From: an uncultured Pseudomonadales bacterium
GTDB taxonomy: Bacteria > Pseudomonadota > Gammaproteobacteria > Pseudomonadales > UBA7434
Reading direction: 5' to 3'
Assembly (NCBI GenBank): GCA_943788835.1
Contig: CALSRU010000005.1
Coordinates: 147,343 to 211,342 of the forward strand
Length of the DNA stretch: 64,000 nt
Shown: piece by piece, positions 44,799-52,810 of the stretch
Numbering within the stretch: the first letter of the stretch is position 1
Layout: every line of letters starts with the position of its first letter
Notes under the pieces: generated by a model
What the model was told of the DNA's origin: nothing
The model's input: only the letters and a program-made list of their open reading frames with translations
Databases searched by the model: none
Program-made: the position numbers and the translations under genes

Positions 44799-45971
44799 GT
44801 GTCGCTTGACTTTGATAGTGCTCGATTAGCTAATCCTTATTTAACGTCTGAACATGAAGAGTGGCGCACGCAATTACGCCGCTTTATTGATAAGGAGATT
44901 ACCCCTTTTGCTGAAGGCTGGGATGAGGCTGGCGCACTGCCTGATGAACTGTGGGAGAAGTCTGCCGAGGCAGGTATTTTGCAGGCGGGGTATCCTGAAG
45001 CCTACGGTGGCATTTCCGAAGGGATTGATATTTGGCATTTAAATATATTGAATGAAGAGTTGTCGCGAGTCGCTGTCGGTGGTCTGTCATCAACGCTGCT
45101 TGTCCATTCTATTGGCTTACCGCCCGTTTTGAATTTTGGTTCGGAAGCCATGAAGCAAATGGTTGTGCCTGAGGTGCTCAGCGGTCGCGCGCGAATTTCA
45201 TTAGCGATTACTGAGCCCGGTGCCGGTTCGGATGTGGCGCAAGTGAGTACCACGGCTGTGCGTGACGGCGGTGATTATATAGTGAACGGTTCAAAAACTT
45301 ATATTACTGGGGGTATGAAGGCTAATTGGTTTACCGCGGCAGTGCGCACCGGTGACGGCGCCGGTGGTGGGTTGTCGGTCCTATTAATTCCTGCCGATAG
45401 TAAAGGCGTCTCTCGCGCCTCGCTCGACCGCAAGCAGGGCTGGTGGTGTGGTGATACTGCAACAATTTACTTCGACGACGTGCGCGTACCCGCTGAGAAC
45501 ATTATTGGTGAAGAAAATCGCGGCTTTAAAGTGATTTTAAAAAACTTCAATAGTGAGCGTCTTTCTATGGCGGCGGCTATGGAAGCCTATTCGCGTGTGT
45601 GCCTTGAAGAGGCTGTTAACTGGGCGCGCGAGCGTAAAACATTTGGGCAGCGTTTGGCCGATCATCAGGTGATTCGCCATAAAATTGCTGAGATGAAGCA
45701 GCGCATCAATGCAACGCAGGCCTACTTGCAAGTCTGCTGTGTGCAAATGGTCACGGGTACGCCTGACGCGGGCGATCTGGCGCTGCTTAAAGTGCAAAGT
45801 AGTCAGACCATGGAGTTTTGCGCGCGTGAGGCGATGCAAATACTCGGTGGCATGGGTTATATGCGCGGTGGTAGAGTGGAGCGAATTTACCGAGAGGTTC
45901 GTGTTAACGCTATTGGTGGTGGCTCCGAAGAAATTATGCGCGATCTTGCATCGCGTCAATATGGATTATGA
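44799..45971 (+). CDS. Acyl-CoA dehydrogenase
   Basis: 390 residues with the full three-domain fold: the helical N-terminal part, the FAD-contacting ISLAITEPGAGSDVAQVSTTAV, and the C-terminal MQILGGMGYMRGGRVERIYREVRV. The C-terminal motif is IGGGSEEIM, with Gly where medium-chain enzymes carry the catalytic Glu, as in long-chain/isovaleryl-type members that place the base on another helix. It catalyses the first step of beta-oxidation; chain length is unknown. The start is GTG 44799 with GGGAG seven bases upstream. A GST-like gene follows after 12 bases. Confidence 0.94.
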   Translation: MSLDFDSARLANPYLTSEHEEWRTQLRRFIDKEITPFAEGWDEAGALPDELWEKSAEAGILQAGYPEAYGGISEGIDIWHLNILNEELSRVAVGGLSSTLLVHSIGLPPVLNFGSEAMKQMVVPEVLSGRARISLAITEPGAGSDVAQVSTTAVRDGGDYIVNGSKTYITGGMKANWFTAAVRTGDGAGGGLSVLLIPADSKGVSRASLDRKQGWWCGDTATIYFDDVRVPAENIIGEENRGFKVILKNFNSERLSMAAAMEAYSRVCLEEAVNWARERKTFGQRLADHQVIRHKIAEMKQRINATQAYLQVCCVQMVTGTPDAGDLALLKVQSSQTMEFCAREAMQILGGMGYMRGGRVERIYREVRVNAIGGGSEEIMRDLASRQYGL

Positions 45972-45983
45972 GGTGATTAATTA

Positions 45984-46697
45984 ATGCCAACTGATTTAGT
46001 GTTTGAAAAAGATAGTGAAGGAAAAATTATTACCACCAAGCCCACCCTGTGGCATTGCCACGGTTCGCGTTCATTGCGCCCGCTATGGGCATTAGAAGAG
46101 ATGGACATTGATTACGACGTTGTGTCCATGCAGTTTCCACCGCGAATTAATGAGCCCAACTATAAAGAGATGAATGTTCTAGGCACTGTTCCGTACTTTA
46201 TTGACGGCCAACAGCGCATGTCAGAATCAACCGGTATTTGTCACTACTTAGTAGAGCGCTATAATCATGCTGCGCTTAAAATAGACATTAATGATGCTGA
46301 ATATGCAGATTATCTCAACTGGTTGTACATGAGTGATGCAACGCTCTTATTTCCGCAGACATTAGTTTTGCGTTATTCACTTTTCGAGCCGGCCGAGCGT
46401 CAATCGCCACAAGTGGCCGAAGACTACAAGAATTGGTTTTGGGCGCGCCTCAAGCGATTAGACCAACACCTTGCCACACACACCTATTTGTGTGGTAATC
46501 GCTTTACTATGGCTGATATTGCCGTAGGCTATGCGTTGTATCTTGGCGTGACCAATAGACTTGAGTCAGGTTATTCCGAAAGCATTAACGATTATTTGGC
46601 TCGCTTAATGGATCGCGAGGCGTTTAAGAAATCTGCGGCTATAGGGGAAGAGCTGAGTCCCTTTGTTCATCCCGAACTTTGGACGATGCGTAAATAA
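45984..46697 (+). CDS. Glutathione S-transferase family protein
   Basis: 237 residues. The thioredoxin-like N-terminal domain has CHGSRSLRPLWALEEM and NVLGTVPYFIDGQQRMSESTGICHYL (cis-Pro and the glutathione gamma-Glu site ES). The helical C-terminal domain carries the N-capping-box-like FTMADIAVGYAL. It sits between two acyl-CoA dehydrogenase genes (12 and 40 bases away), so it may handle a reactive or thiol-conjugated intermediate of that pathway. Confidence 0.9.
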   Translation: MPTDLVFEKDSEGKIITTKPTLWHCHGSRSLRPLWALEEMDIDYDVVSMQFPPRINEPNYKEMNVLGTVPYFIDGQQRMSESTGICHYLVERYNHAALKIDINDAEYADYLNWLYMSDATLLFPQTLVLRYSLFEPAERQSPQVAEDYKNWFWARLKRLDQHLATHTYLCGNRFTMADIAVGYALYLGVTNRLESGYSESINDYLARLMDREAFKKSAAIGEELSPFVHPELWTMRK

Positions 46698-46737
46698 TAA
46701 CGCCCACTCTTTTATCGACGACTACTAGGTACTCTTC

Positions 46738-47895
46738 ATGAAGCTCACTAAAGAACATCAAGCTATTCGTGAGACGATAGCGAAATTTATTGATAAAGAA
46801 ATTAATCCTTACTGTGATGAATGGGAAGCGGCGGGTATTTTTCCCGCTCACGAACTGTTTAAAAAAATGGGTGATGAAGGCCTTTTGGGTATTTGTAAGC
46901 CAGAAGCTTACGGCGGCATGGGCTTGGACTATAGCTATCAAATAGTTTTTTCTGAAGAGTTGGGCCGCATAGCGAGTGGTGGTGTGTCGATGGCGATTGG
47001 TGTCCAAACGGATATGGCCACTCCTGCGTTAGCTAACCACGGCAGTGATTATGTGCTTGAGGAGTTTCTCACCAAGGCGATTTCGGGTGAAGCGGTTTTT
47101 TCAATTGCTGTTAGCGAGCCACATGCTGGATCCGATGTGGCAGCCATCAAAACTGCGGCCGTGAAAGATGGTGATGATTACATCATTAATGGTACTAAGA
47201 TGTGGATCACCAATGCTACACAGGCTGATTATTTGTGTTTGCTGGCCGACACTGGCGGTGACAATGTGCATATGAGTAAGTCGTTGATTGTTGTGCCTAC
47301 TAACAGTGAAGGTATTTCTTTTTCGAAAAAGCTCAATAAGCTTGGTATGCGCTCATCTGATACTGCGCAAATATTTTTTGATGATGTGCGGGTCCCACAA
47401 AAAAACCTCATCGGTGAAGAGGGTGCAGGTTTCATTTATCAAATGGAACAATTTCAGGAAGAGCGCTTATATGCAGCCGCGGGAAACTTAAAGGGTTTAG
47501 AGGCTTGCATCAACCAAACCATCGAGTACACGAGAGATCGCAAGGTTTTTAAGAAAGCGATACTGGATAATCAGGTTGTTCATTTTCGTTTGGCCGAGCT
47601 GCAAACAGAAATAGAATGCTTGCGAGCATTGGTCTACGCAGCAGTAGAGGGTTATATAGAAGGCGAAAACGTTACGATGAAAGCCTCGATGGCAAAATTA
47701 AAGGCAGGGCGATTGTCTCGAGAAGTCACTGATGCTTGTTTGCAGTATTGGGGGGGGATGGGTTACATGTGGGATAATCCTATTTCGCGAGCTTATCGCG
47801 ATACTCGCTTGGGCTCGATTGGGGGCGGCGCCGATGAGGTGATGCTGGGTATTATTTGTAAACTGATGGGCACGATGCCCAGCCGCAAGAAGTGA
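46738..47895 (+). CDS. Acyl-CoA dehydrogenase (second)
   Basis: 385 residues, only moderately similar to the one at 44799. FAD segment FSIAVSEPHAGSDVAAIKTAAV, IINGTKMWITNATQADY, and C-terminal YWGGMGYMWDNPISRAYRDTRLGSIGGGADEVMLG. Again Gly fills the usual Glu position. Such enzymes dehydrogenate fatty, branched-chain or isoprenoid acyl-CoAs. It belongs to a tight run of genes from 44799 to 48983 (gaps 12, 40 and 8 bases). Confidence 0.94.
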   Translation: MKLTKEHQAIRETIAKFIDKEINPYCDEWEAAGIFPAHELFKKMGDEGLLGICKPEAYGGMGLDYSYQIVFSEELGRIASGGVSMAIGVQTDMATPALANHGSDYVLEEFLTKAISGEAVFSIAVSEPHAGSDVAAIKTAAVKDGDDYIINGTKMWITNATQADYLCLLADTGGDNVHMSKSLIVVPTNSEGISFSKKLNKLGMRSSDTAQIFFDDVRVPQKNLIGEEGAGFIYQMEQFQEERLYAAAGNLKGLEACINQTIEYTRDRKVFKKAILDNQVVHFRLAELQTEIECLRALVYAAVEGYIEGENVTMKASMAKLKAGRLSREVTDACLQYWGGMGYMWDNPISRAYRDTRLGSIGGGADEVMLGIICKLMGTMPSRKK

Positions 47896-47903
47896 CAAAT
47901 TAA

Positions 47904-48983
47904 ATGAAGTTAGTCAAAACAATAGCCTGTTTAATGGTCTCCTTTTTTGCGATTGCTTACACCGCGCTTGCCATAAGATCGTCTATTGATGCGGTTTTTT
48001 GGCAGCCTGATTTGAACCCAGGATTAACTGGGGTGTATGCGCCAAACATGGCACTGAGTGAAGCTGACTTGGTGTTGCAAGACTATGGATATGGCCCTGA
48101 AGATGTTACTAAAGGACCCGATGGCTGGATTTATACCGGTTATGAAGATGGCCGCGTGGTGCGTTTTGATCCGCGACAGCCAAAACAGTCGGTGGAGTTA
48201 TTTGTTAACACAGAAGGCAGGCCATTAGGTTTGCAGTTTGATCGATTTAAAAACCTCATTGTTGCCGACGCTAAAAAAGGGTTGCTCTCGGTGTCACCCT
48301 CAGGGCAAATTACGATCTTAGTCGATCAGTTAGACGGCGTGCCATTGCTGTTCGTTGACGATTTGGATATTGCCGACGATGGGACAATCTGGTTTAGCGA
48401 CGCTTCACGGCGTTTTGATTACTACAGCAACATCTATAATTTTTTAGAGGCTCGGTTTACCGGCCGCTTATTAAGTTATTCGCCGCTTACTGGCCAAACC
48501 AAAGTCCATATGGATGATCTCTTTTTTGCTAACGGTGTGGCACTAGGTCCACAAGATCAGTATGTATTGATTAATGAAACCGGTATGGCTCGTATTCACA
48601 GGCTGTGGCTAAAAGGCGAGAAACGTGGTGAACGAGATATATTTATTGATCAGTTACCAGCCCTGCCGGACAATCTCTCTTTTAATGAGAGCGATAAATT
48701 CTGGGTGGCGCTCGTTTCTTTGCGGGATGCGCAATTTGAGAGTTGGGCAAATAAAATTTGGTTGCGCAATCTATTAGCCGGCCTACCCGTATCGGCATTC
48801 GATTCGATGACTCATTCGACATTTGGTTTTGCGATTGCGCTCGATCTAGAAGGTAATGTCGTAGAGAGCTTGCAGACCAGCGCCGGTTCTATTTATTCTA
48901 TTACGAGTGTGAATCAATTTGATGATGATTTATATTTCGGCAGTTTGACCATGCCGGCTCTTTCGAGAATGAAGATACGTTAG
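47904..48983 (+). CDS. SMP-30/strictosidine synthase-like beta-propeller protein
   Basis: 359 residues. An N-terminal membrane or signal segment (TIACLMVSFFAIAYTALAI) is followed by a six-bladed propeller with GPEDVTKGPDGWIYTGYEDGRVVRF, FDRFKNLIVADAKKGLLSV and DNLSFNESDKFWVAL, a pattern of plant strictosidine synthase / animal APMAP relatives. Bacterial members often are lactonases or esterases. It begins 8 bases after the acyl-CoA dehydrogenase gene, so it is in the same operon. Confidence 0.87.
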   Translation: MKLVKTIACLMVSFFAIAYTALAIRSSIDAVFWQPDLNPGLTGVYAPNMALSEADLVLQDYGYGPEDVTKGPDGWIYTGYEDGRVVRFDPRQPKQSVELFVNTEGRPLGLQFDRFKNLIVADAKKGLLSVSPSGQITILVDQLDGVPLLFVDDLDIADDGTIWFSDASRRFDYYSNIYNFLEARFTGRLLSYSPLTGQTKVHMDDLFFANGVALGPQDQYVLINETGMARIHRLWLKGEKRGERDIFIDQLPALPDNLSFNESDKFWVALVSLRDAQFESWANKIWLRNLLAGLPVSAFDSMTHSTFGFAIALDLEGNVVESLQTSAGSIYSITSVNQFDDDLYFGSLTMPALSRMKIR

Positions 48984-49086
48984 ATAAACACGCAGCCACC
49001 GTTATCTATTTTTATGACTCAGCCGATAGGTTGTGTGCTGCTCAGTAATTGACTCGAAATTTTTAGCATAGAGTACCATCCCATTT

Positions 49087-49986
49087 TTGAGGCCAGCCAT
49101 GCAGCAGTCATCTCTACGAAGTATTATCTCAATATTTATAGTGTTGTTTTTGGCCTCGTTGCTCATCTTGGCTGGCAGTCAGGAGGCCGCCACGTTAGGC
49201 ATTGTGCCTATTTTTTCACTGTGTGTGGCGCTCGCATTTATTATTCAGTGGTTGGCTTTCATTCCTGCCTTTTTATGGCAGACTGAGCGATTTTACGACT
49301 TGACGGGAAGCCTGACTTACTTGACGACGCTGGGCGCGGCGCTTTGGGCTGTTGAAGTGATCACTTTTAGGAGCCTGCTGCTAGCCTTATTAATAGCTAT
49401 CTGGGCGGTCAGGCTAGGCAGTTTCTTGTTCTTGCGCGTTATGCAAGATCGTAAAGATTCTCGTTTCGATGCAATCAAGAAGAATGGTTTGCGGTTTTTT
49501 AGCGTCTGGACTATCCAGGGTTTGTGGGTGTCGTTCACCGCCGCCGCCGCTTTAGTCGCCATGAGCTCGGTAAAGGTCGTGGCTTTTGGCTGGCTGGGTA
49601 CGATTGGAGTATTGCTGTGGTTGGCGGGCTTTGCAATCGAAGTAGTGGCCGATCATCAAAAGCGTGTGTTTAAAACCAATCAGAAACAACAAGGGAATCA
49701 GTCTCCAGAATTCATTACAACGGGGTTATGGGCTCACTCGCGGCATCCCAATTACTTCGGCGAGATTTTGTTGTGGTGTGGTATTGCGTTAATCGCATTG
49801 CCAGTCTTATCGGGTTGGCAGTATATAACCTTACTCTCCCCGTGCTTTGTTTATTTATTGCTAACGCGTGTGAGCGGTATACCCTTGCTTGAGCAAGCGG
49901 CTGATAAGCGTTGGGGCGACAACGCGGAATACCAACAATATAAGGCTAGCACTCCGGTGTTAGTGCCGCAATTAACCGTCAAGTAA
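49087..49986 (+). CDS. DUF1295 family integral-membrane protein (steroid reductase-like)
   Basis: 299 residues with about seven membrane segments. The C-terminal part holds the DUF1295/ICMT-like signature ITTGLWAHSRHPNYFGEILLWCGIAL and YLLLTRVSGIPLLEQAADKRWGD, shared with sterol reductases and isoprenylcysteine methyltransferases. The catalytic role is not established for bacterial members. It starts 103 bases after the propeller gene on the same strand. Confidence 0.87.
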   Translation: MRPAMQQSSLRSIISIFIVLFLASLLILAGSQEAATLGIVPIFSLCVALAFIIQWLAFIPAFLWQTERFYDLTGSLTYLTTLGAALWAVEVITFRSLLLALLIAIWAVRLGSFLFLRVMQDRKDSRFDAIKKNGLRFFSVWTIQGLWVSFTAAAALVAMSSVKVVAFGWLGTIGVLLWLAGFAIEVVADHQKRVFKTNQKQQGNQSPEFITTGLWAHSRHPNYFGEILLWCGIALIALPVLSGWQYITLLSPCFVYLLLTRVSGIPLLEQAADKRWGDNAEYQQYKASTPVLVPQLTVK

Positions 49987-50133
49987 AAGACTTTTAAGCC
50001 TATATCGCTACGTCATCCTGCATGCCGACGAGGCGATAGGGGCGTCTAAACGTTGCCTTTTTTCCGTGTGTAACGCAAACTTAGCGGCCTAAATCTCTTC
50101 GATTTAAAAATATAAAAAGAAAGGAGCGAAGCT

Positions 50134-50583
50134 GTGCTCAAAAAAATAATCTTAGCTGTCGGTAAGTTGTTGCTGATCGCTTGTATATTGCTAGGCTGTC
50201 AGTCGGACATTCAACTCATGAGTTTTGCTAACTTAGGCTGTTCGAGTGCTCTCAATCCTAGTGAGCTTGCCTCGGATGAGTGGTGTGGTTGCTGCGTTGA
50301 GCACGATATAGCTTATTGGCGCGGTGGTAGTTCTATGCAGCGTGAACAAGCTGATGAACGTTTGCGGGACTGTGTCCAGCGAACCAGTCGCAACGAAGTG
50401 CTTGCTGATAGTATTTATAAGGGCGTACGCGATGGCAGTAGTAAATACTTCTTTGCTGACTACCAGTGGGCCTATGGTTGGAGTTTTGATCGCAGCTATA
50501 AGCCGCTTAATGAAAAAGAACAACATATTGCTAACCAATATTTGCTCGATTACTTCAAAGGCGATCGAAAATTTTGTTTGTGA
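50134..50583 (+). CDS. Lipoprotein with phospholipase A2-like CCxxHD motif
   Basis: 149 residues. The signal peptide ends in a lipobox-like LLGC (Cys near residue 29). The mature part contains WCGCCVEHDIAYWRGGS, which resembles the calcium-dependent phospholipase A2 active site (CCxxHDxCY) with its His-Asp pair. Later Cys residues (near 88 and the penultimate residue) could form disulfides. It would be a small membrane-anchored lipase-like or inactive relative; function is inferred from the motif only. Its last 34 bases overlap the end of the convergent monooxygenase gene. Confidence 0.7.
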   Translation: MLKKIILAVGKLLLIACILLGCQSDIQLMSFANLGCSSALNPSELASDEWCGCCVEHDIAYWRGGSSMQREQADERLRDCVQRTSRNEVLADSIYKGVRDGSSKYFFADYQWAYGWSFDRSYKPLNEKEQHIANQYLLDYFKGDRKFCL

Positions 50584-51575
50584 TTTGAAGCCCTTAGATC
50601 GAAGGTTTCCGCCAGCAATTGATACGACCGTTTTCTGGCCGCAAAGTTATGAGTGATGGTGACAGCCATCAGTTCATCGGCATTAAAAGCTTGAGCCAGT
50701 AGTAGTAATTTCTCACGGACTTGTTCTGGCGTGCCAATAGCCGCAAATTGTTGGCGCGCCGCGATAAAGGCTTCTTCCTGGGGGCTGAGTTCTATGCTCG
50801 CGGCACGCTCTGGAGACATGATGCCCTTGCTGGGTTTACCCTGGAAAAATTGCAACATAGTGACCTCGCGACTGCGGGCCAAATAGAACGCCTGTTCTTC
50901 ACTGTCGGCACACACAACATTCACACTGAGGCATGTCGCTGGCTTCTCGCAGTGTATCGAGGGTACAAAGTGTCTGCGGTAGTCATCCAGTATGTGCCGG
51001 TCGATATCGCCATTGATGAAGAGTGCAAAGTTGTAGGGTATGCCACGCTGAGCTGCGAGGGCTGCGCTTTCGCCGCTGGAGCCTAGCATCCATAGCGCTG
51101 CTGGTTCGCTGGGTTGTGGTCGCACAGGCGGTTGGAAATTTTTGTTGTGTAGCATTTCTTGCAAGGCGTGTATTTGTTGGGGAAATTGCTCAAAGCGTGG
51201 TTGACCGTCTATGGCTAAGGCGCGAGCCGAGATCATATCGGTGCCGGGAGCTCGTCCCAAGCCTAAGTCCACTCGGCCAGGAAATAAGCAGGCTAAGAGT
51301 GAAGCTACTTCAGCAATTTTGAACGCGCTGTAGTGCGGAAGCATGATGCCGCCGGAGCCAATGCGAATGGTGCTGGTCGTTTGCCCTAGTGCGCCTAGTA
51401 TCACCTCCGGTGCACTGCCAGCCAGCGCGTTAAAACTATGGTGTTCCGACACCCAAAAGCGCGCATAACCCAGCGACTCGGCATGGCGTGCAAGCTCTAG
51501 CGTTTCTGCAAGCGCCTGCGAGGCATCGCCATCTTCGCGCACTGGTGATTGGTCGAGTACCGATAATTGCATCAT
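50550..51575 (-). CDS. LLM-class (luciferase-like) flavin oxidoreductase
   Basis: 341 residues, TIM-barrel bacterial luciferase family. The start has LSVLDQSPVREDGDASQAL and the core FWVSEHHSFNALAGSAPEVIL and IRIGSGGIMLPHYSAFKIAE; LDLGLGRAPGTD-type sequence (VDLGLGRAPGTD) is present. This subgroup uses FMNH2 and oxygen or reduces F420-like cofactors; the substrate is unknown. It overlaps the convergent lipoprotein gene at the 3' end. Confidence 0.9.
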   Translation of the reverse strand: MMQLSVLDQSPVREDGDASQALAETLELARHAESLGYARFWVSEHHSFNALAGSAPEVILGALGQTTSTIRIGSGGIMLPHYSAFKIAEVASLLACLFPGRVDLGLGRAPGTDMISARALAIDGQPRFEQFPQQIHALQEMLHNKNFQPPVRPQPSEPAALWMLGSSGESAALAAQRGIPYNFALFINGDIDRHILDDYRRHFVPSIHCEKPATCLSVNVVCADSEEQAFYLARSREVTMLQFFQGKPSKGIMSPERAASIELSPQEEAFIAARQQFAAIGTPEQVREKLLLLAQAFNADELMAVTITHNFAARKRSYQLLAETFDLRASNHKQNFRSPLK

Positions 51576-51796
51576 CGTAGTGGTCTATAGAGGTGTTGAT
51601 TGCGTGAATTGAGGTTAGGACGTTGGATCTTAACAAATATTGCTGGCTTTAGATGTGGGCGTCGTGGTTTCGCGCTAGAATGCGGGCTCAAGCGCATCAT
51701 GCAAAGCGGTGCGATCAATGTGTTTATCTGATGAAAAATGGCCTGGTGACCCTAGGCTCGATAAGCATTGCATGCACGAGTAACGAGGATGAATCA

Positions 51797-52660
51797 GTGT
51801 CTGAAGTGATCGATGGCAAAAAATTTGCCGACAATCTATGTGCCGAACTGAAAGTTGAAGTGTCGCAGCTTATCGCGAATGAAAATTTGTTGCCCTGCAT
51901 TGCAGTGGTTTTAGTTGGCGATGATCCAGCGAGTCATGTGTATGTTAAGAATAAGGTGTTGCGTTGTACTCAGTTGGGTATTAAGTCGGTCGAACACCGT
52001 TTGCCAATGGAAACCGAACAGGCTGAGTTGTTAGCGTTGATTGAAACACTCAATCAGGATGACAGTGTGCATGGCATTTTGGTGCAGCTCCCTGTGCCGA
52101 AACAAATTGACGACAAGGCCGTATTGGCCGCGATCAGCCCCACTAAAGATGTTGATGGTTTTCATATTCAAAATGTCGGTGCGCTGGCCGTGGGTGAGCC
52201 TACCATGGTGCCTTGTACCCCTCTAGGCTCGCTGATGTTGCTGCAAGATACGCTCGATGATTTGTCAGGCAAGCATGCCGTGATTGTGGGTCGCTCGAAT
52301 ATTGTGGGCAAACCCATGGCATTGTTGTTGTTGCAGCACCACTGCACGGTCACGGTCGTGCACTCGCGAACCATAGACATCGAAGCCCATTGTCGTCGTG
52401 CTGACATCTTAGTGGCAGCCGTAGGTATTCCCAAATTCATCAAGGCCGACTGGGTTAAGTCCGGCGCAGTCGTTATTGATGTGGGCATCAACCGTATTCA
52501 AGAGGAGGGTAAGAGTCGCTTGGTGGGTGATGTCGATTTTGAAGCAGTGGCGGCTAAGGCGGCTGCCATTACGCCCGTGCCTGGTGGTGTTGGGCCTATG
52601 ACAATTGCTTGCTTGATGTATAACACGGTAGCGGCGGCGAAATTGCAGCACGGGCTATGA
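51797..52660 (+). CDS. folD: Methylenetetrahydrofolate dehydrogenase/cyclohydrolase
   Basis: 287 residues from GTG 51797. Motifs: [21 protein letters not shown] (with the catalytic Lys region YVKNK), [42 protein letters not shown] (NADP loop) and [16 protein letters not shown]. It interconverts methylene-, methenyl- and formyl-tetrahydrofolate. The frame is open to 51653 but the extra 48 codons are not FolD-like; GTG 51797 follows GAGG by nine bases. Confidence 0.96.
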   Translation: MSEVIDGKKFADNLCAELKVEVSQLIANENLLPCIAVVLVGDDPASHVYVKNKVLRCTQLGIKSVEHRLPMETEQAELLALIETLNQDDSVHGILVQLPVPKQIDDKAVLAAISPTKDVDGFHIQNVGALAVGEPTMVPCTPLGSLMLLQDTLDDLSGKHAVIVGRSNIVGKPMALLLLQHHCTVTVVHSRTIDIEAHCRRADILVAAVGIPKFIKADWVKSGAVVIDVGINRIQEEGKSRLVGDVDFEAVAAKAAAITPVPGGVGPMTIACLMYNTVAAAKLQHGL

Positions 52661-52681
52661 TTGAGCACAGGCTATGATTGA
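52648..52681. repeat. 17-bp tandem duplication across the folD stop
   Basis: GCACGGGCTATGATTGA (52648-52664) is followed at once by GCACAGGCTATGATTGA (52665-52681), with one mismatch. The first copy contains the folD stop TGA (52658-52660). Confidence 0.75.
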
Positions 52682-52810
52682 GCGCGGTCGGTGCTGTAGC
52701 GATTACAGCCCAGTTGATGAGTTGTAATGTCAGCTTCAATGGTGAGCACTGCATGGAAGGCAGATAGTTGATGGCTTGGTTGTTGGGGGAAGTTCTTTGA
52801 GCGTTCTACC

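Noticed and set aside
51653..51796. 48-codon extension of folD
   Set aside because: Not FolD-like; GTG 51797 begins at the conserved position.
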